Shown here: positions 11,242-22,972 of the stretch, piece after piece
Layout: each line of letters opens with the position of its first letter
Numbering within the stretch: the stretch's first letter is position 1
DNA from: Diaporthe sp. PMI_573
Lineage: Eukaryota > Ascomycota > Sordariomycetes > Diaporthales > Diaporthaceae
Length of the DNA stretch: 64,000 bases
Assembly (NCBI GenBank): GCA_021399435.1
Contig: JAJTUP010000055.1
Location: 124,001 to 188,000, forward strand
Reading direction: 5' to 3'
Made by a program: the position numbers and the translations under genes
Notes under the pieces: generated by a model
Seen by the model: the letters and a program-made list of their open reading frames with translations, nothing else
Database searches by the model: none
What the model was told of the DNA's origin: nothing

Positions 11242-14200
11242 ATGAACGCCTTCCTACTCGACGCGCCCCAACCGGACCACGCTTGCGCCTCGACTGAAGA
11301 CCTGGCCCTTGAGCTTGCACACCTCCGCAACACAAAGGTTACGGACACAAAGGCCGAGCATATCTCAGCAACCTTCGAGTTCAGGTCTACAGTTGTCTTC
11401 AATGTACTTGAAAATGAAAGCGATGTCGCCGAGAGTCAGAATCCGGATCAGCCTGCTGGAGGGACCCCAGGCGCTGCACCGCCCGCGCCTGTGAACGGCA
11501 ACGCTTCTTCCCCAGCGACGCGCGAGATTCGAGCTATCGACACATTACTGGATCAGCCCACTGATGACCCGGCTTTGCAAAAACTCGTCGCCAAGCACAT
11601 CATCGCGTCCTTGGGCAGTGTGGACGGGAGCTCATGGACTGTCCGCTCTGTCTCCCGGAACTCGTCAGGGTGGACGTTCACATATCTCTGCAAGAACTCG
11701 ATCCAGGCGTGGATGCGCCAAAATTCAAAACACTCGGCGAAACTACGCGTAGCCGAGTCCAGTGGGAAGGACGGTCAGGATCCTGTCAACTTGTGTAAGT
11801 GAAGCCTATGACACCCAAGACCTCGACTTTGTCGATGAACTGTTGGCTGACTCGGAAATACAGCACGGCCTGCCTTTGACTGTCGTGGCTCGGTCACAAT
11901 AGCGTTTGCGAAGAGTCGTCGCGCGATCACTGTCAAGCTCGAGCATACGCCGCTGCACAAAACGGTGGCAGAGCTTGCAGAGCTCTTCAAGCCCCCGCCG
12001 CTCCTCCCTGGGACAGAGGCTGCCAAGCGGAAGAATATAGACCGCAAGAAGAGAAAGAGCCAAGCCGATGGTGTCGAGGCCCCAGAGGGTGGTCCAAAGA
12101 AGAAGAGCAAGAAGACCGCAAACAACGCCGAGCAGACTGTGGACGGCGAACAAGCACCCAAGCCGAAGAAACCGCGGGCTTCGAAAGCGAAGAAGACCCA
12201 AAATACTGCTGCACAGCCCCAGACCGACACCGTTCAGAACAGCGCCTTGCTCAATCTGTCGCCGCTCGAGACAGCGCGACGGCAGGAAGAGGCCAGCAAA
12301 AAGCTCCGGGACAACGGGATAGACCCAGATACGCTCTCTGCTGAGCAATTCAATATCTTCGCAAACCAATCTCCAGACCTTCAGCTGGAGTCTCTCGCCA
12401 TGCTTGTTAGGTATGGTGCTGAAAGGTTGAGGATCGTACACCCAAACAAAGACAACACAGCCCAGCCAGGCACCCCAGGTCCTTCGAATAGCGATAGTCC
12501 AGCTGCTTCGACAAAGAAGAAGAAGACATCCCGCAAGAAACCCACTGAAGACGGTGCGCCAAAAGTCAAAAAGACACGAGGCAGCTGTCAAGCCTGCCGG
12601 GCAAAGAAGATCAAGGCAAGTGGGCAACCGGCCCCCTTCTCCCTCGCCCCTGGGGGAGGCCAAATACTTCTCATGTGCATTATTACTGACTCTTTCCAGT
12701 GCACAAAAGACAAGCCAGAGTGCCAGGAGTGCGTTAGGGCAGGTATTGCATGTTACTACCCTCCTCAACAGAGTCGCAAGTCGGCTGGGGCCAAGTCTGC
12801 GGAAGTGGCTGTAGACGAGCCCGAATTACCTGAGGTTTCTGCCGTGCCAGACCCAGTGCCGGCTCCGGAGCCAGTGTCAGAGGCTGTACCTGATGAAGAA
12901 GCTTCAGACCTGGGCTCACCAGGCTTTGATACTTCCCAACCTCCTGCTCATGAGATCATGCCGCACCAAGCCGACACACGCTTCGCCGAGGTAGCCCATG
13001 ATGTGTCCCAGGATTTATACCAGCCAGCCTCAAGTGGTCTCTCATATCCCCAAGGCGTGGGATTACCTGAGGACATGCCCAGTACTGATTACTTCCACCC
13101 AAGGCCCGCAACGAACGGGGTTACTTATCCCCAGCCGCCACACCAAGCACCTGATGTGACGTATGCTGATGGTGCATCAATATCACACCAGCAAGCGCAA
13201 GACCCAGAGACAGTGCCGGTACAACCCAGTCAAGCCTCATCGCAGCCAAACCACCAGACTTTGTCATGCAATGGTACCCGCCGCAGCTTGCCATCTGGCT
13301 CTGGTCAACACCAAGCCGACTACGCCAACTCTACAGATGCGACCCCAGCTCCTTCATGGCAGTCGACCAATATACCGGCAAACCCCGCTCAGGCGTATTC
13401 AGAGTCTCCGGCGACCAGTCAAAGCGTTCCACCGAGGCAAAATAGAAGCAGGCAGTCGGTGGCACCAACTACCTACGACGCCCTCGCGCAGGATGCTCTC
13501 CAGGCAGCGACGACATTGACTCAGGCTGCTCTCCAGAAGAGACCCCATGCATCGCCAACCACAAGAACAGCGTCGCCGTTTGCGAACCCTACCCAAGCAG
13601 CACAGGTTGCAAGGGCAAAATCGAGACAGAGCCAGAGGTCGCAAAGCCACCAGACGGCGTCGCCCTTCCAGCAGTCCACTGCATCACAGCCTACTGCGGT
13701 AGCTGCTGCTTCCTCTCTTTACAACCCTCCTCCCGTCACGAACTCGGACAGCACGCCGAGTTACGATCAGTATTCTCGCTACAGTAATACACCCACCCAG
13801 GCAACCACGACAGGCTCCAGAGTGGCGTACGAGCCGTATTCGCAACAGGCTGCACCCAATAGCTCGGCCACGTCGTACTCAGGTTACCGTACCTATGACT
13901 CTCGGTCACAAGCTCCGAACACGTCCTCGCTCGCAAATCCCGTAACACAAACCGCATCGCCTTCGTACACGAAGACTGCCGCTCCCAGCTCGAAGAATTG
14001 GACTGGTGGTAATGGAAGGCGAAGCAGTAATTCTTACAGCTCGAACAAAGCTCCAGCCCCGTCGACTCCAGCCTACAACGTACCTGTGTCCTCGGCCCAG
14101 CAACAGTCCACGAATATGCAGTCGTTCAATGTACGACCGCAGTCAACGGCTCCGACGCAGTCGAGGACGAGTGGCAACACATCTGCCTCCTATGCTCAGC

Positions 14201-14475
14201 AGCCTCGGCAGCAACAGCCACAGCAACAATCCCAGCAGACCTACAACTCCTATTCTTCTCAACCTCATCCAACTACTAACCAGCACCACCAGCAGCAACA
14301 ACAACAACAACAACAACAGGATTGGTACGGTCTCGGATCTGCCAACAATGCGTCGTCCAATTATGGGTCGGGGTATGGCCAGCACAGATCTATGAACCTT
14401 GCTGGCAACACTTACACGAGCATGAACGACCAGGAGGCTCTGTACGAAATGTTGCGGAGTAATTCACGTCACTAG
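11242..14475 (+). CDS. Zn2Cys6 fungal transcription factor, Q/S/T-rich
   Basis: Three exons (11242-11794, 11864-12615, 12700-14475) give 1,026 residues. The N-terminal ~250 residues look folded (for example SSWTVRSVSRNSSGWTFTYL). They are followed by Lys/Ala-rich low-complexity sequence, a helical segment ending in YGAERLRIVHP, and a zinc cluster at about 426-453. Its six cysteines (426, 429, 436, 443, 446, 453) fit C-x2-C-x6-C-x6-C-x2-C-x6-C only after removal of an 84 bp GC-AG intron (12616-12699). Unusually for this class, the cluster sits mid-protein. The C-terminal 550 residues are disordered-looking, rich in Ser, Gln, Pro, Ala and Thr, with a Q10 run (codons 14290-14319). This is typical of activation regions. 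Target genes cannot be told from sequence. Intron 1 is 69 bp with a GCTGAC branch site. Confidence 0.88.
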
Positions 14476-15362
14476 GCACCTTTTTGAGTCTCTTCGCCAA
14501 CACATTTTGCTAGTGCCTTTGAACCCGCGCCATCCGCATCAAGGCTTGGGAACAACCTTATAGCTTCAGAAGCAGTTCATATTGGTTTTGGGAGACGATG
14601 ATGAGGCTTGAACAGATCTGGCAACCCCGCCGCGTTAGATACCCCGTTCGGTCGTGAGTAGGTCGTGACAGACCAGCCTATCAGTTCATGAAATTCAAGT
14701 TTTGATGGAGCCTCAAGACGAGGTCGAGTTCGTCAACTGACCCCGAATTACGGCTGTGTAAGAGTGATGAATATGCCACGCCTAAGTTCCAAGTGATTGT
14801 ACAGTGCTGTAATCGATCCGCTAGCTTACGATACTATTTCTGTTGGTCCATGCATGACCAGCTCTCTCGGCGGTCCCTTGGTATGGGCGACTCCATTGAC
14901 GCCGTGCAAGTCCCTTCAGGGTCGTTCCGCAAGTCAAGCAGACGTTCAGTTCCTTCGCCAAAGAACGGCCGCCTGGATCATCAGAACTCTCAGAGCAAGC
15001 CCGATATCGCCCGAGCACTAGCAATGCTGCGGGAGAGGCTGCGGGAGAGACAGAGGGCAAACGCCGGGCCAGCGGACGTTCGCTCGTCAGAGGCTGCGCT
15101 CGACATTGCTCGCCTCGATGAGCTGTCCCCATCCGCCTACATCGCCACAAGTTGCCTCCCTGCACAACGTGCTGCTTCAGGTTGACGCGCATGAGGTGGC
15201 AGGGCGGTTCCTCGCGACATTCTCAAACCTTCGGGTTCAGTCTGCTCGAAACCAAGGCCTTGCAGGCCTCAGCGCGGCCTCCGCGGCCCCTGCCTGCTGG
15301 TTCGATGGACAATCTAGACCGGGTGAACATCTCGAGTGGTGAAACACGGCGTCAGGACTGCT

Positions 15363-15563
15363 GGGGGGGGGGGGGTTCTGTCGAGGCTTCTTCCGTGTGG
15401 GGCAGCCGTTGGGGGGGGGGGACTTATATCCTCGACGCTGGTCGGACCGTGATTTTCGGGCTGGTCATCGTGCCCTGGCGGCTTACCCCGATAGCCAGGG
15501 GATCGTTACGAACAGTTTCCTAAATCCTGATGGCTGGTTGCGCTGGTGTCTCGGGGGGGGGGG
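15363..15563 (+). repeat. Three long G homopolymer runs
   Basis: Runs of 13 G (15363-15375), 11 G (15411-15421) and 11 G (15553-15563) lie within 200 bp on the plus strand. They could fold into quadruplexes. Exact lengths may be unreliable, as such runs are error-prone in sequencing. Confidence 0.8.
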
Positions 15564-18500
15564 TGGTTGGGTCAAGATGTGTTATAGAGTAATATAGTCC
15601 TTTCTATGGACTACCCACCCCATTCCTAGCAGTATCAACCCGGCGCATGAATCCGGTCAACACGCCCACGTCCCGGCGGGAACCCATGGGAAACTATCAA
15701 GTTCACACGAATGGTTGTACTTGTCAGGCTACGAGCCAGGAAGCTTGCTCAGGATCGGCCATGGCGGCCGTGATAAATGTTTCGTCCACAAGGATCTAGG
15801 CCACCAAGCATGTCCAAGAAATCATGTTTCAAGGGTGCCGGCCATACGGATCACCTCGCACTTGTGTTCTACGTCTACAGGGACAACCGCAGCTTGCCGA
15901 TCGGCCTGTTTTGGATTTTCTCTTCCAACCACATCCCGGAAGAGACAATTACGGCGGACCGGGTGCTCCCCCCGGGGCCAAGGCCCCGCCGAGCCCGCCG
16001 AGCCAAACCGGCTCGGTGGGCAGGCTGCGTAGTACCATTCGTTCGGGCCCGCGTGTGGCGGCACCTTTTTAGCTCCGGAAACATTTGTGCCGTGCTGCAC
16101 GATCTTCAGTTAAGGTTTCTGAGGCCTCGTAGGTTTTTTCTTCGTCTCCTGTCACACGGTTCTTGAGCTTGGATCTGCCCATTCTGCGGCATGCTTTTGG
16201 TTGATAGGCTCTCGGCCCGCTTCGCTCCAGCTGGTCCATGGTGAAGGCCATCCCTGCCCAGCTGCGCAGCACCATTGACCGCGGCCGATTCCTGTCGGAG
16301 GAGGCAACCGGCGGCGGCTAGTCTCCGACAAGTTGCCTGCTTGTTTCCATGACACGTTGAAGCTTCGCGTCCTGCACGTCGCGGCCTCGCCGGGGCTGGC
16401 TCGCCTGTTGGATTTCTTGTCTGTCTACTGCCTTCTTGCACCTTGAGCACGTTGAGGCGAACTGTTGCTGGGCGGCTGCTCAGAGGTGGTGTGGACCCCC
16501 GCATTCGTCCTAAAGGTCCCCTGCCATCTGAGAGGCACAGAGGGTCCAAGATCCCAGGTGGGACTGGCATCTTGTGGGTGGGTGTGGGAAGCTTCGAGCT
16601 CTGTGCTTGGTGTGTGTGTGTGGTTTTCGTATCCGCCGAGTGGGCGGGGAGAGCTCTTTGCTGTTGTTTGAATGGTGGGGGTGGGCACATGATCTACAGG
16701 CTCGCCGGATGGTGTGGTTGTGGGTGTGGACTTCGTACTCGAGAGCGCTAATGCCGGCGGGGATCTCTTGGACCTGCGAGCGTGGGGATTGTCTCGCGGG
16801 AAACTCGTCTCTCACACTCGGTGGACGATTGATTGTGCCAGCGAGCGGGAGGCGATGAGAAGCCTCTTCCAGCCTCCCTCTTTGCTGCTGGGGGCTCCCG
16901 GCGCCGCCGTTTAGTCCCAAACTTTGCTCAAGTGGTGACACCTTGATGCGCTGCATCATGCAACCCATCCCAATTCAGCCTGATGCAGACTGATCGTTAG
17001 TCTGCAGTCCCTGATGAAAGACGACAACATTCCCCAATGTTGCCCGCTGTGGACCAAGCACAGCATCGCTATCCTCTGGGCTGGGTCCGGACATTGTCTG
17101 ATATTATGGCACACACGGTGGTCATAGTCTGGCGATACTCGCGTCATCGAGGTGCGTTGCTGATCGATTCGGACGAGTCGGCTGCAGTTCAAACTCACGG
17201 CAGCGCTCACGGCAGACGACCTCCACTTCTCGGTTGCGCATGCGTGCCAACCACAGAGTTGTTTTGCATATATGCTGCCGACGGCCAATGCTTTCACCGA
17301 GTAGCGAGGCAGTTGGTTCGAGTACGTTTCAGTAGTGCTGCTGTCCAACCTTGTGCGTTGAAAGCAAAGACCGAGACGAGACGAGTCGCTCTCCGCCCAA
17401 TGCGTTACCGGACACAGCATATCAGGGACAGGTCGAGCATGCTGTACATCTGTAGACGGCAGGGCGTCCCAGTATCGACCTGTCAGGGAGGAAGAAGTCC
17501 AGCAGCGTATCACATGCCACACGTTTATTTGGAGGGGCCCCGAGGGCAGACTTCTTTTCTTTTCAACGACGTTCCTTTCCACGAACGGTACTTGTCCAGC
17601 GACCAGGATAGCCTTGCCATGGTGTTGCTTAACCGAGCAGGTCGGTCTGCGCACGCCGTGGTATCATCCTAATCGCTGTTGGAAACATCTTCCAGGGGCA
17701 ATGGAATCGGTCAGTTGCTTCCGAGCAGGGAGAGGTGATGTCTGACCTGGAGACAGCAGACGCGGCAAGGAGAGCTCCTTGTGCATGGGCAGGTGGCCTT
17801 GGGGCGTCCCCAGCCACCACCCCACGTTGTGGCCTACCGCATCACCGCATGTAGACTGGCATTGACCGCCTCGACAAAGAAATATTGCGCATCTACCTGC
17901 TAGCGTGTGAGTATCTACAGATAGCCCCTCGGGACTGAATTATAGACTGGAAGGCGTGTTAGTTATCTGCACGGCCTCGACGTTGTCCTAGACCAGACCG
18001 CAACCAGCCGTCCTTTGCGGCTCTGCGACGCGCACGATCTCGTGCAGCAGCTGTTGTATGTATGTAGTCTGAGAGCCCACACGGTGGCCATAGAATCTAC
18101 ACGTGTAAGTGGTCTGCTTGGCTCGGCGCTGAGCAAAGGGATCAGAGCCGAGCTCGTACGGCGAACACGGTATACGGTCGGCCGCATTCAGCGCCCCGGC
18201 GGTGCATGGGGGTGGATCTCTTTGCCAAATGATCATAGTGGCGAGTGGGCCGCACGGCAGCTGCGGCAAGCCCAACATTTGCGCGGTGGATGCCCATGAT
18301 GGTGTCATGGTGCCATGGTGCCCTGTCGGACGCGTTTGTGATGTCCCCAGCCAGCAGACTCGGGCTTCCTGTGCACTACGAGCCCGCCAGCCCGCCAGCC
18401 CGCCTGGGCAGCCAGTCCCGCCGGCATGGAAATAGAACTGAATGGAACCGTGGCGGTCCTCGAGCCCCGGCTCGGTCGAGTGGGCGGTTTTGCTGTGGAC

Positions 18501-19134
18501 GGTGTCTGGTGTGTACAGTATGTGTGTGACCCCCCCCCTCCAAAAAAAAAGTCAATTCGAGCCTCCTAAACCTGGCAATTGGCTGCCATCAGGCTGACCG
18601 CCCCCGTCTCATCACGGCAGCGAGTCATCAACACGAAGACGACCCCGGCCGGAAGTCGCGCCTCGTCCCTTCGATTTGAGCAATTAACAGATAAGAACAC
18701 AGACTGGTGAGGGTGACAAGGGCGGCACCTGGGCCCACGGGGGTGGGGAGGAGACCTCTACTGTGGTACTGTTGTGTGTTGTGCTGTCTTGTGTCAGGCT
18801 GTGTGGTGTGCCCTGTTGTGATGGTGTCGTGCCGTATCGTGTTGTGTCATGTGGCTGTGTGGTTGCGCGGTGCCGTGTGTGCTCAGATTACTGCAGAACA
18901 GTTCGATCCATGTCGCCGTGGCTCCCGAGATCAAACTCTGAGGGTCTCCTTCATCTCACCGAGATGCCCATGTATGCCCACGGACGTCCACGGACAGATA
19001 GGGGAGCAGGACTATCTCAGGATACAGGCACAGAAACGGTGGTCTCTCGGGGGGACCTACCCACAGCGTTGCTGTCGTGTTGATAGGGAGGTAGCAGTGG
19101 GCTCCCGGGTGCTTTGGCGCTTGGCTCTAACCGG

Positions 19135-19161
19135 CGTGGTGGGCGTGGTGGGCGTGGTGGG
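19135..19161. repeat. 9-bp unit repeated three times
   Basis: Three perfect tandem copies of cgtggtggg. No gene overlaps it. Confidence 0.85.
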
Positions 19162-20337
19162 CCCTGGGCTGTGGCACTCGGGTATTTGTGAGGCTATCTT
19201 GGAGGCGACGCGACTCACATACGAAGGCGCCAATCTCACCCGCCCACGGGCAAGCCCACACTGCGTGCCCGCCGCCGAGTGACGACATGACCGGGGGCTG
19301 GCGGGCAGGGATCCGTGGCAATCAAAAATGCAGTGAGCAATCTCGACGAGCGGCGATCTGATCTGTGCGCCCGTCTCCTTCATTCCATGTCCCTGCCCGC
19401 CTCTCTCATTACCGACGAGGCTCCGTAGCACATGCAGTTGCCGCTGCCATTACGGGGGTAGCGTCCATCGCCACAATTTGCTCCAGAGGGCCAATGGTAC
19501 CGAGAGTAGGGGTTGCTGAGCCTCGACAACGTTGCTGCGAAGGCTGCATGGGGAAAACTAGAGGAAGACAAAGAGAAAGCAAAGCACCATTGGCAAAATA
19601 GACTAAAAAGAGAGAGAAAAAAGAATCATAGAGAAGATGCTATAGACATGCCCCACGTCTATGCCTTGAAGCTGTCACCTTCGTTTGCTTCCCCCCTACC
19701 CCCCCTCCTCCCTGCCGCCATGCCGTCGTGCTTGTCTCTTCCAGGGTTCTTCTCTCGCCGAGCAGGGGACGGCCAGCGACCTTGCGAGCTCGCTCTGTCG
19801 GCGCAGGACGCAGAAGACAGAGAAGACAGCAGAAGGCGATTGTGGAGACGGTGGTGGAGGGCTCGGGAAGGAGCGAGGTCCTTTTGTGGTAATAGTAGGG
19901 GCGGCCCCCTGTTCCTGTCCAGAGATAGGTACTATTATAGACTCATCAGCAGCCTCTGGCACCATCCTGGCACCCTGCCTCCCCAGCTGCCCAGGTACGC
20001 GGCCAAGCAGCAAGGTGTCCAGGTACCCAGGTACCCCCACCTGCACATGCAACCTGCTGCACTGGGGTGACTGAGGTGGTGGCTGTCGGAAGGTCGAACT
20101 GTCTCTGAAGGCCCAAGGGTGAAGCCGCGCTAGCCAGCACCCACAAGCCAGCAGGCCAGTCGGGCCCCCGGCAGCATGAACAAACCTAGTGTAGCAGAGA
20201 GAGGAGAACAGTGAGTAGTGTAGATGATGGCCTGTGATGATGATGTTGATTGCCGTGACTGTGTGTACTTTAGCTAGCTCATGACAAAAAGTTCGCGCCC
20301 GTGTCGGCTAGGTACCGTACCGCACCCTACCGTGCCT

Positions 20338-20362
20338 GTGTGCGTGCGTGCGTGCGTGCGTG
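20338..20362. repeat. TGCG tetranucleotide microsatellite
   Basis: Consecutive tgcg units (about six) within a gene-free stretch, followed by a pyrimidine-rich zone. Confidence 0.8.
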
Positions 20363-20731
20363 CTCGAAAGCTATGCTGCTCCTTCGCAGCTGCCAGATCT
20401 GCCCGGCTCTCCTCTCCACATCGTCGTCTGTTTGGGCTCTCTCCATTTCCTAATTCTGCAAGCTATTGCGCCCGGTTTTTGGCACCGTCTCCCTCGCCTT
20501 GCTCTCGTCCATTCGTTAGGTCTAACAGTAGTCACTCCGACCTCCATTCACCCTCTCCACTTCCAAGTCTCACCCGGGCCTGCCTGTCTTGCCCTCCTGC
20601 CTTGTCTCTCGCTTCGCTTGGCCTTTGCACTGCTTTAGACCCTGGCTCCCACTACCGAGGACTAGGGCAATCTCTTGTCGACTTTTCCTGATTTCCATCC
20701 GTCCATTCCATCTCCGGCCCTTCCATCTTAA

Positions 20732-20774
20732 TTCTTCTTCCTCCTCCTCCCCTCCTCCTCCTCCTCCTCCTCCT
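20732..20774 (+). repeat. CTC/CCT-rich simple repeat
   Basis: Nearly pure pyrimidine tract of cct units about 700 bp upstream of the WSC gene start. CT-rich tracts are common near transcription starts of filamentous fungi, so this may be part of the promoter or 5' UTR; that role is inferred. Confidence 0.7.
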
Positions 20775-21477
20775 GCCTGCTACCACGCCTCCCGCCATAC
20801 CCACCCACCCCCCCTTCCCCTCCTCTCCTCTCACACCGCGGTGCTGCTACTGCTGCTGCTCCTTCGCAGGGGGACTACTTGTGGACCGAACCGACCTCGC
20901 CTTCTTGTGCCTTGCCCACAGCCCTCCGAACCTGTGGCAGCTTTTTCTGTGGCTCTTCTGCTCGCCCTCGCGAGGGACCTGAGCCCCACGGAGACGCTGT
21001 AGTCTTACTCTGGGCTGCTACCCGAGCATTGGATACGTGCCCTGCACATTTTGGGGCCCGGCCCACCACCTTGTGCCGCCGCCTTTTGCACAAGCCACGC
21101 CATTGCCCTTGACTCGGATCGACGCTCCACCACCGTCCATCAATTTACTGGGAGGAGCCTCTTGGGATGGCCGCGACGGAGAATTACCTTGCACGTTGTT
21201 GAACATATTTATGCTGCTGAATGGGCCTCAATTGATCTCCGACCGTTGATCTGATCAACATCCCGAACCCAAGAGGAAAGGTCAGTCGCTCGCTGCTCCA
21301 CCCCACCACTTGGACTGCCGCACATCGTCGCAGCCTCCAACCCACGATTCCCCAGATGGGCCAGATGGGGCCGTATCTTCAACACTCTCCTGTGATGCCT
21401 CGTGCTGACCCACTGAAGACAGCAGACTACTTGTTGAAGACGCCCAGCGCTCAGCTTGCAGGCAGTCTCTCGCCGCC

Positions 21478-22972
21478 ATGTACAGACACACTTGCTCCGG
21501 GGCTGTAGTCGCCTTGGCCACCGTGTTTCTGGGCTTTGCCTCCGCTACTCCAACTTACCAATTCGAATACTGTGCCTCCTCCAATACGGCAGAAGGATCA
21601 GCCGATACTTCGATATATCAGTCACAAGGCCTGTGCTACGGAACTTGTAACGACCAGGGCTACGCTTTTGCTGTGTTGCAGAGCAGCGCCTGTTGGTGCT
21701 CCAATGTGGTCCCCAGTTCCGATGACCAGACCTCGACGAGCAACTGGTGAGCACACCTCCGCGAGCTTCTTCCGTAAATCTTGCTAACGAGCGGCCCCAG
21801 TGAATCGTCCTGCCCCGGCTATCCCAGCGACTACTGTGGTGGCGATGGCACGTATGGCTACATTGCTCTGAGTGCCTCACCCTCCAGCACGGCTGGAGGC
21901 GGCTCGAAAACCACGTCGTCAACATCAAAAACATCTTCTGTAAGTTGACACTCGCATACTGGCACGGAAAACCGTCACCAGTGAGACCCTCTAGATTCTG
22001 TTTCCTACGCCGTATCCATTTCTCTTTCTCTAAGGATTGGGTTGGGTCTGGTCTGGTCTGTACAGTCGCTTAACGACTCTGGGATTCAGGCACCGGCGAT
22101 GACAACCGCTACTGAGATCCACACGGAGACTGAGACTGAGACCGTGGTGCAGGCCTCAGTAACTACCACCTCCACCACACCTTTGTCTTCCTCTTCGCTT
22201 ACCATTGTCAAGTCTTCTACAACTTCCACGTCCACGTCTACTACCGAATCCGAAACTACTGTATGGACCATGTCATTTCCTTTGACCGCGAGGTCACCAA
22301 TGTTTTATTCAGTTTGGGATCTGAGGTGTTTTATTGCGCTTTCATGAATCTGCCTGGCTTGTACAATGGTCTTTCCGACTCATGAGCTAACCGAGTTAGC
22401 AGTCAACGACACCGAAAACCACGAGCGAGAAAACCACCGCAGGAACACCGACAACCATCACGGCAGTCCAGACGGTAACGAGCGAGGGCACCATCATTAT
22501 TCAGACAGTCACGACTGTGTCAACGCCATCGGCTCAGTCAGGCGGCTCAGGTTTAGGGAAAGGGGCAGTTGCCGGCCTGACGGTTGGAATCATTGCCGCA
22601 ATAGCAGCCTTTGTGCTCGGGGCTTTTATGTTCCGTCGACACAAGAGAAAGCTGCGAGAGGAGGAGGAGCCGATGAACGCCGCTTCTATGGCCCACCGCC
22701 GGGGCAGTTCCGCCGGTATCATGTCAAAGACGGGCACCATGTCGAGCGTAGGATACGGTATGCCGATGGACGAGGAGAGCAGCTACATGTCCCAGAGCAG
22801 GAGACTGAGCATGAAGCCCCTGGATCCTCGGCTTGACCCCAAGGTCGGACTGTACCGAACCGCAAGCCACGACAGCTTCAATACAATCCGAGACGACCAG
22901 GATTATTCGCGAAGAGTACACCAGCCCCCAAGGGCATTCCGAGTCACGAACCCCGATCCGGAAGAAAACTGA
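21478..22972 (+). CDS. WSC-domain single-pass cell-wall stress sensor
   Basis: Four exons (21478-21746, 21801-21939, 22090-22260, 22403-22972) give 382 residues laid out like Wsc1/Slg1 sensors that feed the cell-wall integrity MAP-kinase pathway. Seen: a signal peptide (about 1-24), a WSC domain with eight cysteines (QFEYCAS...CYGTC...CWCSN...CESSC...DYCGG), and a Ser/Thr-rich stalk likely to be O-mannosylated. These are followed by one membrane span at about 248-271 (AVAGLTVGIIAAIAAFVLGA), stop-transfer RRHKRK, and a ~105-residue cytoplasmic tail with many Ser and Tyr. The introns are 54, 150 and 142 bp; the first and third carry CTAAC branch sites. The third ends in a TAGCAG tandem acceptor, so splicing may add or drop one Gln. 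The wsc-1-like role is inferred from architecture. Confidence 0.88.

Larger units (their letters stand above)
14476..21477. other. 7 kb gene-poor stretch upstream of the WSC sensor gene
   Basis: No protein gene could be supported. ORFs up to 232 codons exist (for example 16956-17654 minus and 17037-17672 plus), but they overlap antisense, lack domains and have no family resemblance. The DNA has G homopolymers (15363-15563), GT-rich and TGTGTG-like tracts (16600-16730, 18760-18890), a 9-bp triple repeat (19135-19161), a TGCG microsatellite (20338-20362) and a long pyrimidine-rich zone (20400-20830). The pyrimidine zone next to the WSC gene looks like a fungal promoter/5' leader. A non-coding RNA or a long 5' UTR is possible but not shown. 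Confidence 0.5.

Noticed and set aside
11806..12768. 320-codon ORF on minus over the zinc-cluster gene
   Set aside because: Antisense shadow of a GC-rich coding exon; Leu/Cys/Arg-rich with no family resemblance.
16106..16690. 194-codon ORF on minus
   Set aside because: Made of low-complexity His/Thr/Pro/Gln translated from GT-rich DNA; no coding signal.
16956..17672. Two overlapping antisense ORFs of 232 and 211 codons
   Set aside because: They lie on opposite strands over the same DNA, have no domain or family resemblance and an irregular composition; most likely chance ORFs.
19513..20070. 185-codon ORF on plus
   Set aside because: Mixed low-complexity sequence without domain; overlaps another-frame ORF of similar quality.
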